Position numbers and translations under genes: made by a program. A stretch of DNA of 64,000 nucleotides, taken from assembly GCF_901827185.1 (NCBI RefSeq), contig NZ_LR594671.1, forward strand, positions 5,596,821 through 5,660,820, given 5' to 3'. Below are positions 20,226-29,286 of the stretch, piece after piece. The number at the start of each line of letters is the position of its first letter. Within the stretch, counting starts at the first letter, position 1. The stretch is from Variovorax sp. PBL-E5. Lineage in GTDB: Bacteria > Pseudomonadota > Gammaproteobacteria > Burkholderiales > Burkholderiaceae_C. The notes beneath the pieces are model-generated. The model was given only the letters and a program-made list of their open reading frames with translations. It did not search any database and had not been told where the DNA came from.

Positions 20226-20956
20226 CGGTCAAGGCCATGATCCTCGCGGCCGGGCGCGGCGAGCGCATGCGGCCGCTGACGGACGCCACGCCCAAGCCGC
20301 TGCTCGAGGTGCGCGGCAAGCCGCTGATGCAATGGCCGATGGAGGCGCTGGCGGCAGGAGGCTTCACGCAGCTCGTGGTCAACACCGCATGGCTGGGCGA
20401 GCAGATCGAGCAGCGCTTCGGCACGTGCTGCGCGTGGGGCGCAGGCCTGGCGTCGACGCTCGGCTATTCGCACGAAGGCCGCGACTTCGGCAGCGCGCTC
20501 GAAACCGCGGGCGGGATCGTTCGCGCACTGCCATTGCTGGGCGAGGTCTTCTGGGCGGCGGCGGGCGACGTGTTCGCGCCGCACTTCGGGTTCAGCCAGG
20601 CGGCGGTCGAGCGCTTCGTGGCCGACGGCCGGCTGGCACACCTGTGGCTGGTTCCGAATCCGTCGCACAACCCGAAAGGCGATTTCGGACTCGACGAAGA
20701 CGGGCTGGCCACGGACGATGGCATCGCGGGCGCCGCAACCCGCTTCACCTTCTCGACCATCGGGCTCTACCGCGCCGCGCTGTTCGCGCCGCCCTGGTGC
20801 GACATCGCCGCCGGCAATCCGGATGGCATCAAGGCCCCTCTTGCGCCGCTGTTGCGCGCGGCCATGAGAAAGGCCCAGGTGAGCGCGGAACTCTACCTGG
20901 GCCCATGGACCGATGTGGGAACGCCCGAGCGGCTTGACGCGCTGAACGCTCCCTGA
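20222..20956 (+). CDS. murU: N-acetylmuramate alpha-1-phosphate uridylyltransferase (nucleotidyltransferase)
   Basis: The product of about 244 residues opens with the nucleotidyltransferase signature MILAAGRGERMRPLTDATPKPLLEV (split here: LAAGRGERMRPLTD and TPKPLL). It also has ETAGGI and WAAAGDV for the nucleotide and metal site and GPWTDVGTPERLDAL at the end, which is typical of MurU. MurU turns MurNAc-1-phosphate into UDP-MurNAc in peptidoglycan recycling. The GTG at 20222 overlaps the speD stop (GTGA); the ATG at 20237 is the alternative start. The partner kinase gene amgK is at 40613 beside lptD, about 20 kb away. Confidence 0.85.
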   Translation: MTVKAMILAAGRGERMRPLTDATPKPLLEVRGKPLMQWPMEALAAGGFTQLVVNTAWLGEQIEQRFGTCCAWGAGLASTLGYSHEGRDFGSALETAGGIVRALPLLGEVFWAAAGDVFAPHFGFSQAAVERFVADGRLAHLWLVPNPSHNPKGDFGLDEDGLATDDGIAGAATRFTFSTIGLYRAALFAPPWCDIAAGNPDGIKAPLAPLLRAAMRKAQVSAELYLGPWTDVGTPERLDALNAP

Positions 20957-20968
20957 TGCCCGTTTGCG

Positions 20969-23053
20969 TTACGGGATGTTCGAGGTGACGACCTGGAACA
21001 CGCCGCCGGGCAACGAGAGGCTGCCGCCATATTCGAAGGGGCCGCTGCCGGAGACGGGGCAACCGTTGGGCGGCTGGCAATTCCACCCTGGTGTCACGTT
21101 GGTCCGGAAGATGACCGGGCCGTAGCGGTAGTTCGAGATTTTCCTGCCGCCATAGTCGGCCACCGACAGCACGTAAGACTCCGTGCCATGGTTTTCGTTG
21201 TCCTCCGCCGAAATCGGGTCCACGAGGCTGGCATCGGACAGCGACAGCGCGGGAACGCGCGGGATGCCGCTGTTGAAGTCGTTCGCGAAGCGCACCCAGT
21301 CGATGCGGCGATCGCCGCGCGAGGTGACGATCAGGTCGTGGTCGGCGCCGCCCTTCTTGACGTAGGCGATGCTGGTCGGATTGCGTCCGACCGCGACGGG
21401 GGTGGTGCCGGCGTCGGTGATATCGGTCGCCGTGCCGGCGGTCGTCGCGTTGAGGTAGTTGCCGAGCTTGTAGATGTGCAGCTGGCCGTCCTGCGTCGCG
21501 ACCCAGGCGCGGGAGGTGGTGCTGAGCAGGCCCACCTTGACGGCCGAGGGCCGCTGGGCCAGGCTGATCGTCTTGATCACGGTCGGCATCTGCGACGGCA
21601 CCGCGGTGAAGGTGTAGGGCCACTGGTTGTCGGCCGGCCCGCGGCCGTTGACGATCTTGCTGTTGAACGCACTTTGCGGGTTGGCGGCAACGTTGAAGTA
21701 CTGCTCGCGGTAGTAGCTGAACAGTGGACGCAGATCGATGAAGGCCGCCTGCTGCTCCGACTTGGAAATCACGACCGCAATGCCGGTGCGTGCAACGCCG
21801 CCGCTGTTGGCGCCGCTGTAGAAGCTGGTGCGGTTGCTGTCACTGCTCAGCGGAAGATTCCAGTACGTGTTGGTCGTCGCGTTGTAGCTGTCGACACTGA
21901 CGCCGGTCGAGGCCGAGATCTCGGTCGGCGCCTTCATCGTGGTGGGCAGGTCGACATAGCCCAGCACCTTCATGTACGCGAAGTTGCCGAGGTTGGGGAG
22001 ACCGGGATAGACGCCGTTCCATTCGCCCCAGTTGTTGTACCAGGCGCCGGGGTTGTCAGGCGTGCAGGCATTGCACAGGCCGGCCAACGCGATCACCGCC
22101 ACCTGTCCCTTCAGGTTGACTGTGTCCCAGACCGTGACCAGCGCGAATTCGCCGCTGTTGGTCACCGCGATCGCGGTCGGCACCTTGCCTGCCGCGAGCT
22201 GTGCCGTGCCCTGGTTGTACGCGGTATTGCTGCCGGCTGCGGCGATCAGGCCGCCCTGGAACACCATCAGATTGGTCACGCACCAGGTGTCGCGGCCATA
22301 GCAATGGCCCACCGCCACGGCGTCGCTTGTCTTGAGGCCAGCATTGCGGTAGTTCAGCAGGTTGAAGTCGTTGACGCCGGAGTCGTTGGTGGCGGAATAC
22401 ACCCCCTGGTACGTCGCCCAGCTGGGCTGGGGCCGCTCTGCGAACGTGTTGCTGGCCATGGAGATGGATTGCAGGCCAGCCACGCCGCCGTACTGGGCCG
22501 GACTGTCGGCCACGAAGGCCGTCTGCATGATGTTCGAGGAATAGTCGCCGGGGCTCGCCACCAGCGGTCCGCCGACCTGCCAGGTGCCGCAGAAGCCATT
22601 CGGAAACGGAAGGCAATGGCGGTCGCCGCCGATGCCGCTCGGGTTGTTGAGCGAGATCGGGTCGTACGACTGGTCGGCCGGTGCCCCGAGGGCCGTGCGC
22701 CCGGTATTGCTGGTCGTGCCATAGGCGGCCGGGTTCGGCCCGTAGCGATAGTCGATGCCGGCCGCCTTGCCCATGGCTGCAGCCGTCGACTGGTAAGCCG
22801 CCGCCGAGAACGTGCCGGAACTGCTGACGATCGCGTCGCCCAGCACCGGTCCGCTGCTGCCAGTGTCAGTGTCAGTGCCTGTGCTCGTGCCGGACCCTGC
22901 GGCCCCCGTACCGGTCGCACCCGTGCCCAACGTGGCAGCACTCAAACCGACTGCACCGATACCGCCACCACCGCCGCCACCCCCACCTCCGCACGCGCTC
23001 AACGCGCTCGCAGCAACAAGAAGCAGAAGTGCGCTTTTATGAATGAATTTCAA
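20969..23053 (-). CDS. Large predicted surface lipoprotein with beta-propeller-like repeats
   Basis: The 694-residue product is best started at a TTG (23053) that has GGAGG eight bases upstream and yields MKFIHKSALLLLVAASALSAC, a textbook lipoprotein signal. A poly-glycine run and a Thr/Gly-rich linker follow. The mature part has repeats of the kind P-x-A-I-A-V-x-x-x-G-x-x-A-L-V (VPTAIAVTNSGEFALVTVWD, RPSAVKVGLLSTTSRAWVAT, NPTSIAYVKKGG), which suggest a YVTN/YncE-like beta-propeller. No enzyme motif is evident. It is divergent from pepP and converges on murU. Function unknown. Confidence 0.8.
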   Translation of the reverse strand: MKFIHKSALLLLVAASALSACGGGGGGGGGGIGAVGLSAATLGTGATGTGAAGSGTSTGTDTDTGSSGPVLGDAIVSSSGTFSAAAYQSTAAAMGKAAGIDYRYGPNPAAYGTTSNTGRTALGAPADQSYDPISLNNPSGIGGDRHCLPFPNGFCGTWQVGGPLVASPGDYSSNIMQTAFVADSPAQYGGVAGLQSISMASNTFAERPQPSWATYQGVYSATNDSGVNDFNLLNYRNAGLKTSDAVAVGHCYGRDTWCVTNLMVFQGGLIAAAGSNTAYNQGTAQLAAGKVPTAIAVTNSGEFALVTVWDTVNLKGQVAVIALAGLCNACTPDNPGAWYNNWGEWNGVYPGLPNLGNFAYMKVLGYVDLPTTMKAPTEISASTGVSVDSYNATTNTYWNLPLSSDSNRTSFYSGANSGGVARTGIAVVISKSEQQAAFIDLRPLFSYYREQYFNVAANPQSAFNSKIVNGRGPADNQWPYTFTAVPSQMPTVIKTISLAQRPSAVKVGLLSTTSRAWVATQDGQLHIYKLGNYLNATTAGTATDITDAGTTPVAVGRNPTSIAYVKKGGADHDLIVTSRGDRRIDWVRFANDFNSGIPRVPALSLSDASLVDPISAEDNENHGTESYVLSVADYGGRKISNYRYGPVIFRTNVTPGWNCQPPNGCPVSGSGPFEYGGSLSLPGGVFQVVTSNIP

Positions 23054-23188
23054 GAAAAACACCTCCAGATTGATCAAGATGAGCTTGTACGTGGGAGCCT
23101 TCCTACAGGGCAATCATTCTTGCAAATCTTTTCGTTGTTTGTTTCCCAGCGCCGCCAGGGTGTTACAAACGTATTGCATAGTGACGAC

Positions 23189-24574
23189 ATGACCGCAAAT
23201 TCCCACGCTCTTCGCCGTGCGCGCCTTGCAGCCCAACTGGGTGCCGACGGCATCGCCATCATTCCGACGGCACCGGAACGCCAACGCAACCGCGACAGCG
23301 ACTTCCTCTACCGGCATGACAGCTATTTCTTCTATCTGACGGGCTTCACCGAGCCGAACGCCTGGCTGGTGTTGGCCGGCGATGGCCGCGCCACGCTGTT
23401 CTGCGCGCCCAAGGATCCGGAGCGCGAGGTCTGGGACGGCTACCGACTCGGGCCTTCGGCGGCGCCGGCAGCGCTCGGCGTCGACGAGGCTTTCGCGGTC
23501 GACGAACTCGATGCCCGGCTGCCCAAGCTGCTGGAGAACAAGGCCGTCGTCTGGTATCCCTTCGCGACCTACAAGGGCCTCGAGTCGCGCATCGACGGCT
23601 GGCTTTCGGCCGTGCGCGCACGCGTGCGCTACGGCGCGCTCTGTCCGGAAGAGCAGCGCGACCTGTGCGGCCCGCTCGACGAGATGCGCCTGATGAAGGA
23701 CGCCGGTGAACAGGACGTGATGCGCCGCGCCGCGCAGATCAGCGCCCGGGCCCACGTGCGCGCGATGCAGCTGTCGGCGCGCATGCTGCGCGAGGGGAAG
23801 GACGTGCGCGAATACCACCTCGACGCCGAACTGCTGCACGAATTCCGCCTGGGCGGTTCGCAATATCCCGCCTACGGTTCGATCGTGGCAGCGGGCGCCA
23901 ACGCCTGCGTGCTGCACTACCGCGCCGACGTGGCGCCGGTGCGCGACGGCGAGCTGGTGCTGATCGACGCCGGGTGCGAACTCGACGGCTACGCGAGCGA
24001 CATCACGCGCACCTTTCCCGCCAACGGCCGGTTCACCGGACCGCAGCGCGCGCTGTACGACCTGGTGCGCGCGAGCCAGGACGCGGCGGTCGCGGCGACG
24101 CAGCCCGGGCGGCGCTTCAACGATCCGCACGAGGCCGCCGTGAAGGTGTTGTCGCAGGGCATGCTGGATCTGGGGCTGCTCGACGCGAACAAGGTCGGCG
24201 GCATCGACGACGTGATCGCGCAGCGCGCCTACTTTCCCTTCTACATGCATCGCACCGGCCATTGGCTCGGCATGGATGTCCACGACTGCGGCAGTTACGT
24301 CGAGCCGACCGAGGTGGGCGAGGTGAGCGAGCGCAAGGACCCGCTGTCCAACGAGATCATCAAGAACCGTCCCAGCCGCATCCTGCATCCGGGCATGGTG
24401 CTGACCGTCGAGCCGGGCATCTACGTGCGCCCTGCCGACGGCGTGCCGGCGCAGTTCCACAACATCGGCATCCGGATCGAAGACGACGCCATCGTCACCG
24501 CGAGCGGCTGCGAGCTGATCTCGCGCGGCGTGCCGGTCGATGCGGACGAGATCGAAGCACTGATGCGCAACTAG
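23189..24574 (+). CDS. pepP: Xaa-Pro aminopeptidase (aminopeptidase P)
   Basis: The 461-residue product has the N-terminal creatinase-like domain (SDFLYRHDSYFFYLTGF) and the pita-bread catalytic domain with the dimetal ligands: DAGCELDGYASDITR, the HRTGHWLGMDVHD His region, LTVEPGIY and the final Glu in IGIRIEDD. It removes an N-terminal residue before proline in the cytoplasm. The ATG at 23189 has no clear ribosome-binding site. Length and motifs match the E. coli PepP type. In many Burkholderiales it neighbours ubiH-type genes; that is not the case here. Confidence 0.94.
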   Translation: MTANSHALRRARLAAQLGADGIAIIPTAPERQRNRDSDFLYRHDSYFFYLTGFTEPNAWLVLAGDGRATLFCAPKDPEREVWDGYRLGPSAAPAALGVDEAFAVDELDARLPKLLENKAVVWYPFATYKGLESRIDGWLSAVRARVRYGALCPEEQRDLCGPLDEMRLMKDAGEQDVMRRAAQISARAHVRAMQLSARMLREGKDVREYHLDAELLHEFRLGGSQYPAYGSIVAAGANACVLHYRADVAPVRDGELVLIDAGCELDGYASDITRTFPANGRFTGPQRALYDLVRASQDAAVAATQPGRRFNDPHEAAVKVLSQGMLDLGLLDANKVGGIDDVIAQRAYFPFYMHRTGHWLGMDVHDCGSYVEPTEVGEVSERKDPLSNEIIKNRPSRILHPGMVLTVEPGIYVRPADGVPAQFHNIGIRIEDDAIVTASGCELISRGVPVDADEIEALMRN

Positions 24575-24591
24575 CGCCGCAGACGCCGCCC

Positions 24592-25815
24592 ATGGCCGAT
24601 CGCCCCATGCACAAGCGCTCCTGGCTTCTGCTGGTCCTGGTGCTGCTGGTCTGGTCCTACTTCGCCCGGCCGGTCTACGACTTCGCATGGATCGTCTCGG
24701 GCCGGCTGTACGACATGGCGGCCGCCAGGATCGGATCGCCGACCCTGCGCATGAAGCGCCAGGACGTGGTCGACCGCGCCCTCGCGCAGGGCGACGAGAT
24801 CGCGGCCTACCTGCGCGCGCTGCGCGATGCGGTCCCGCGGGTCGCGGCATCGCCGGCGCTCGACTTCTCGAGCATCGAAGCCTTCTCCCGGTCCGCCCAG
24901 GCTTCGCGGGCGCGCCTGAGCCAGAGCCTGCGCTATCCCCCGCCGGGTTTCGATGTGCCGCTCACGCAGCCGGTGGTTGAATCCGCCATCGGCGCCGATG
25001 AATTCGCGACCTACCGCGAACTGAAGATCCCGGTGCTCCCCGGCGTCTACGCCACGGGCATCTACATGCGTCCGAAGAGCGCGGACGACCAGAAGAAACT
25101 GCCGCTGGTGATTTCAGCCGCCGGCCGCGGCGGAATGCCCGCCGAGACCCCGGACGGCCTGCTGAAGGGCATGGGCAAGAGCCGCCGCAACCTGGCCTGG
25201 GATGCGCTCCAGCATGGCTACGCGGTCTGGATGCCGACCTATGTGCACTACGGCCGGGACGGCGATGACTTCAGGGACCGGCTGACCGTGCGCGCCTGGG
25301 AGGCCGGCACCTCGCTGCCGGCCATCGAGATCGCCAAGACGGTCAAGGCGCTGGACGTCCTGCTCAAACGGCCCGACATCGATCCGCAGCGCGTGGCCAT
25401 GATGGGCCACTCCTACGGCGGCTTCTACACCCTCTACACGACCGCGCTCGATCCGCGCATCCGCGTGGCCGTCGTGGCCGCGTACTTCAACGATCGCGAA
25501 GCCGTGCTGGATTCGTCCGAGCCGAACGGCTTTCTCGACTGGCGCTATCCCGATGCGCTGACGCTGTGGCGCGACCCGTCGGTCGCCGCGCTCGTCGCGC
25601 CGCGGCCGCTCCTGATCGAGGCCGGCAACCAGGACCCGCTCTTTCCGATCCAGGGCGCGCGCAAGGCGGCGCCGGAAGCGGCTGCGCTGTATCAGCGCCT
25701 GGGCATCGGCGATCGCTTCGAATTCCGGGAGTTCGTCGGCCGCCACGACTTCGACGGCGAGGCGGCAATGGCCTTCATCGACAGGCAGCTCGGCGGCGGC
25801 GCGGCACGCGACTGA
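24592..25815 (+). CDS. Membrane-anchored or secreted alpha/beta hydrolase (dienelactone hydrolase/S9-like)
   Basis: The 407-residue product starts with a single hydrophobic segment (RSWLLLVLVLLVWSYF, residues about 8-23), an uncleaved anchor or signal. The C-terminal half has the nucleophile elbow GHSYGG and the acid and His regions (NQDPLFPIQG, VGRHDFDGEA) of an S9/DLH-type esterase or peptidase. The ATG at 24592 or 24607 could be used. It lies 17 bases after pepP on the same strand and may be co-transcribed. Substrate unknown. Confidence 0.82.
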   Translation: MADRPMHKRSWLLLVLVLLVWSYFARPVYDFAWIVSGRLYDMAAARIGSPTLRMKRQDVVDRALAQGDEIAAYLRALRDAVPRVAASPALDFSSIEAFSRSAQASRARLSQSLRYPPPGFDVPLTQPVVESAIGADEFATYRELKIPVLPGVYATGIYMRPKSADDQKKLPLVISAAGRGGMPAETPDGLLKGMGKSRRNLAWDALQHGYAVWMPTYVHYGRDGDDFRDRLTVRAWEAGTSLPAIEIAKTVKALDVLLKRPDIDPQRVAMMGHSYGGFYTLYTTALDPRIRVAVVAAYFNDREAVLDSSEPNGFLDWRYPDALTLWRDPSVAALVAPRPLLIEAGNQDPLFPIQGARKAAPEAAALYQRLGIGDRFEFREFVGRHDFDGEAAMAFIDRQLGGGAARD

Positions 25816-25861
25816 GACCGCGGCCGCCACGGGTCTTCGTGGATATGCGTTCCATCGCCGC

Positions 25862-27457
25862 TCAGGCCAGCAATGCCGAGGCCGCCAGGTGTCCCCGCGT
25901 GAACGCCTCTTCGAAGATGGAGTAGCCCGACCAGTCGGCATGGGCGAACAACAGGCGTCCGCTGCGCACCAGGCTTCGCGCCATCGACGATGCTCCGGCC
26001 CCGAGCAGGCCGGGTGAGGGAATGGCCATCGCATGCCCGTAGCGCGTGATGTCGATGCGCGTCGCCTGCGCCGCGAAATCGGGATGCGGCACCGAGAGCT
26101 CGGCCAGCAGGTCGTCGCGCCACGCGGCCCATGGCCGATCGAGCAGCCGGCGGCGGCCGTCCGGACCGTCGTAGCCGCTGGGACCGAGCGGGCGGTACCA
26201 GCTCATCACAGTCGGGCCGGGCGTGGGGTCGAGGCTTTGATGGCGTGCATCGACATAACCGAGGCCGGCCGTGCCGTAGACCACGTTGTCCCAGCTCGGC
26301 GCCGGGCCGCGCCGGTCGGCCAGCGGCGCGCGCAGATGGACATTGGCGACCAGCCATGGCGCGTAGCGAAGATGTGCGGCGGCATGGCGCAGCAGCTCGG
26401 GCGGTCCCTCGATCACGCGAACGGCGATGAACACCGGCAGCGCGACGATGCAGTGCTCGGCCTGCCACCGCACCACGGAATGCGAGGCGAGGTCGAAGCT
26501 GTCGACCTCGACGCCGGCGCGCGTTTCGGCAATGCGCACGACGGCCTGCGCCGCATGCAACCGTTCGCCCAGCGGCGCCGCGAGCCGGCGCGTGAGCCAG
26601 CCGTTGCCCTCGGGCCAGGTGAGCACCGCGTCGCGCTCGCCGCTGTCGTCGCCGGGCGCATGGAAGCCGTGCCGGCTCGCGAAGTAGTGGATGCCGGCCC
26701 AGGCCGAGACCTGCGTGAGACCGGCACCGTAGTCGTCGCGACAGCAGTAGTCGAGGTACCAGCGCAGATACCGGTCGTCGAGGCCAAGGCCGTCCAGCCA
26801 GGCGCCGAATGAGACCGCGTCGAGTGCCAGCAGCGTGGCCGACAGCGGTGCCTTCAGCGTCGGGATCGAGAACTTCGCCTCGTGCTGCAGCCGGTCCACC
26901 TGCGCGGCGAAGCGGCGGTACTGCGCGAGCGTCGCCTCGCCGATGCTGTTGACGGGCAACAGGCCGTCCTGCCATTCGCCGCCGATGAAGAGACGCTCCT
27001 GCGGGCTGTGGCAGAGATGGCGTTCGTCGTACTCCCAGCGGCCCGCAACGCGCTGCCGCAGGCCCAGCTCTTCCAGCAGATCCTGGACCTCGGTCGCATC
27101 GTCGCCGGGCGCCGGCAGGTAGTGCGCGCCAAGCGGACAGGCAATGCCCTCGACCGCGCCGCCGCGGCTGTTGCCGCCGGCCGTGTCCTCCAGTTCGAGC
27201 AGCGCGAAGTCGTCGATGCCGCCGAGTCGCAACGCGCGCGCTGCTGCGAGACCCGCGACCCCGCCGCCGGCGATCACGACGCGCGTGCGGCGCGCCTGCA
27301 CAGGTCCATCCGAACGCAGCAGGCCATCGCGCAGCGCATGGCCGCGCGCCACGTCGATGCCGGTGAAGCCGCCTTCGATGGCTGGCGCCGACGCGTCGCA
27401 TCCGCAGAGCGCGAATGCGCCCGCCGTCGCACCGATGAACTCACGCCGCTTCATCAT
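25862..27457 (-). CDS. Tat-exported FAD-dependent oxidoreductase (amine-oxidase-like) lipoprotein
   Basis: The product begins MMKRREFIGATAGAFALCGC, a twin-arginine signal (RREFIG) with a lipobox-like LCGC, so it is probably folded in the cytoplasm with its flavin, exported by Tat and lipidated. The dinucleotide-binding motif VVIAGGGVAGLAAARAL follows near residue 50, with a flavin amine-oxidase-like GGNSRGG and a C-terminal WSGYSIFEEAF. Two ATGs (27457, 27454) overlap the upstream gene's TGA, so translation is coupled. As last gene of the SPFH-DUF4178-DUF350-SpeE-like set it may oxidise a polyamine or a modified product; this is inference from context. Confidence 0.85.
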   Translation of the reverse strand: MMKRREFIGATAGAFALCGCDASAPAIEGGFTGIDVARGHALRDGLLRSDGPVQARRTRVVIAGGGVAGLAAARALRLGGIDDFALLELEDTAGGNSRGGAVEGIACPLGAHYLPAPGDDATEVQDLLEELGLRQRVAGRWEYDERHLCHSPQERLFIGGEWQDGLLPVNSIGEATLAQYRRFAAQVDRLQHEAKFSIPTLKAPLSATLLALDAVSFGAWLDGLGLDDRYLRWYLDYCCRDDYGAGLTQVSAWAGIHYFASRHGFHAPGDDSGERDAVLTWPEGNGWLTRRLAAPLGERLHAAQAVVRIAETRAGVEVDSFDLASHSVVRWQAEHCIVALPVFIAVRVIEGPPELLRHAAAHLRYAPWLVANVHLRAPLADRRGPAPSWDNVVYGTAGLGYVDARHQSLDPTPGPTVMSWYRPLGPSGYDGPDGRRRLLDRPWAAWRDDLLAELSVPHPDFAAQATRIDITRYGHAMAIPSPGLLGAGASSMARSLVRSGRLLFAHADWSGYSIFEEAFTRGHLAASALLA

Positions 27458-29016
27458 CAATGCGCAGCAACTTTGCCCCATTCCTGTTCGTAGGCGGTGA
27501 CCAGGATCTGGTTCGACAGGCGGTTCACTTCCGTCGGTACGCGCGCCATGTCGCGCGGAAAGTCGAACAGGAGGGGCAGCGTATCGACCGACAGAAAACG
27601 CAGGCCCGGCGGCAGCGCATCAGGCAGCCGATAAGGCCTGCGGCTCGCGATGATGTAGCCCCATTCACCGAAGCTCGGCACATGGGCGTGATAGGGCGTT
27701 GCGAGCAGCCCCACCGATTCGATCGTCGTGGCCACGGTCCAGAAACTCTTGCGCGCCACCAGCGGCGAGGTGGTCTGGATCACCGCGTAGCCACTCGCGG
27801 CCAGTCGTTTTTCGAGCAGCGCGTAGAACGAGCTGGTGTAGAGCTTGCCGATCGCGAAGTTGGTCGGATCGGGGAAGTCGACCACGATGACGTCGAAGAT
27901 GTCGCCCGGCTGCTGCAGCCACTGGAAGGCATCGGTGTTGACGATGTGCACCTTGGGCGATTTCAGCGAACCGCCGTTCAGCGCCGCAAGCGTTTCGTGC
28001 TCGGTGAAGAGCCGGGTCATGTTGGGATCGAGTTCGACCAGCGTGACGCTGTCGACGGAAGGGTACTTGAGGATCTCGCGCACCGCCATGCCATCGCCGC
28101 CGCCGAGCACTGCGATCTTCTTCGGTGCGCCGTGCGCGGCCATCACCGGATGCACCAGCGCCTCGTGGTAGCGGTACTCGTCGCGCTCGGCGAACTGGAG
28201 GTTGCCGTTGAGGAACAGGCGATGCCCGGCTGCATGCCCGCGCGTCACCACGATGCGCTGGTAGGGCGAGGTCGCGCTGAACACGATCGGGTCCTGGTAG
28301 AACTTGTCCTCGGCCAGGCTGGTGATGCGGTTCGCGAACACGAAGGCGCAGGCCAGCGCGCCGAGGGTCAGCGCACATGCCACGCCGTGCGCGCCCACGC
28401 GGCGCAGTCCATGGCGGAACATCCACAGCGCCCACAGCGCAACGGCCGCGTTCATGAGCCCGAAGAGCAGGCCGGTGCGGATCATGCCGAGTTGCGGCAC
28501 CAGCAGCAGCGGAAATGCGATCGATACCGCGAGTGCGCCGAGGTAGTCGAAGGTCAGCACCTGCGACACCAGATCCTTGAGCTGCACGTTGCGACGCAGG
28601 ATGCGCATCACCAGCGGGATCTCCAGCCCCACCAGCACGCCGACCGCCAGCACGAGGCCGTAGAGCAGCAAACGGAACGCGCCCGGAATGTATGCACTGG
28701 CCAGGAACAGCAGCGCCGGCAGCCCGCCGCCGACCAGCGCGACCATCAACTCGATGCGCAGGAAATGCGCGGGCAGCTGGCGCTCGAGATAGCGCGAAAG
28801 CCAGGAGCCCACGCCCATCGCGAACAGATAGGTGCCGATGACGGTGCTGAACTGCAGCACCGAATCGCCGAGCAGGTACGAACTCAGCGCCGCGGCGGTC
28901 AGCTCGTAGACCAAGCCGCAGGCCGCGACCACGAACACGCTCGCGAGCAGCGCGATCTCGACGGCGCTGGGCGAGCGCCCGCGCGGCATCGGCGCGGCCT
29001 GCGCCTGCGTGTTCAT
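27457..29016 (-). CDS. Membrane-anchored polyamine aminopropyltransferase-like protein (spermidine synthase fold)
   Basis: The product of about 519 residues has an N-terminal membrane half with seven or so hydrophobic segments (for example LLASVFVVAACGLVYEL, LLLYGLVLAVGVLVGLEI). A C-terminal spermidine-synthase domain follows, with LGGGDGMAVREIL, VELDPNM, the DAFQWL segment and VVDFPDP in place of the usual DSTDP. These fused proteins are annotated as spermidine synthases, but their true substrate is often unproven. The ATG at 29016 is chosen; a TTG at 29046 would overlap the DUF350 stop (TTGA). Downstream the Tat flavoprotein overlaps by one base. Confidence 0.88.
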   Translation of the reverse strand: MNTQAQAAPMPRGRSPSAVEIALLASVFVVAACGLVYELTAAALSSYLLGDSVLQFSTVIGTYLFAMGVGSWLSRYLERQLPAHFLRIELMVALVGGGLPALLFLASAYIPGAFRLLLYGLVLAVGVLVGLEIPLVMRILRRNVQLKDLVSQVLTFDYLGALAVSIAFPLLLVPQLGMIRTGLLFGLMNAAVALWALWMFRHGLRRVGAHGVACALTLGALACAFVFANRITSLAEDKFYQDPIVFSATSPYQRIVVTRGHAAGHRLFLNGNLQFAERDEYRYHEALVHPVMAAHGAPKKIAVLGGGDGMAVREILKYPSVDSVTLVELDPNMTRLFTEHETLAALNGGSLKSPKVHIVNTDAFQWLQQPGDIFDVIVVDFPDPTNFAIGKLYTSSFYALLEKRLAASGYAVIQTTSPLVARKSFWTVATTIESVGLLATPYHAHVPSFGEWGYIIASRRPYRLPDALPPGLRFLSVDTLPLLFDFPRDMARVPTEVNRLSNQILVTAYEQEWGKVAAH

Positions 29017-29042
29017 CTCGGGCACATCGGCCGCAGGGCGGC

Positions 29043-29261
29043 TCAATGGATTGCGGCGGCAACGATGATCGAGATGCCCAGGCTCATCGCGGCGACCACG
29101 AGGCCGAGCGCGACGTTCTGCTTCTCGACGATCTCGCCCCAGAGGTCATAGGGCGTGATCTTGTCGATGATCAGGAAGCACAGCCAGAAAATCACCACGC
29201 CGATGAGCGCGTAGACGAGTGATCCGAGGACCAGGCCTGGCTTCAACGATTCGAATCCCAT
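29043..29261 (-). CDS. DUF350 family small membrane protein
   Basis: The 72-residue product has two transmembrane segments (GSLVYALIGVVIFWLCFLI and LGLVVAAMSLGISIIVAAAI) separated by a short charged loop (DKITPYDLWGEIVEKQN). That is the DUF350/YjfL unit. The ATG at 29261 has a GGAGG ribosome-binding site seven bases upstream; the longer upstream frame lacks one. DUF350 proteins are known from neighbourhoods with glutathionylspermidine synthase-like or spermidine synthase genes and PspA/SPFH membrane-stress genes, as here. Molecular role unknown. Confidence 0.85.
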   Translation of the reverse strand: MGFESLKPGLVLGSLVYALIGVVIFWLCFLIIDKITPYDLWGEIVEKQNVALGLVVAAMSLGISIIVAAAIH

Positions 29262-29286
29262 GATGAGGACCTCCGGTAAAAAGACA

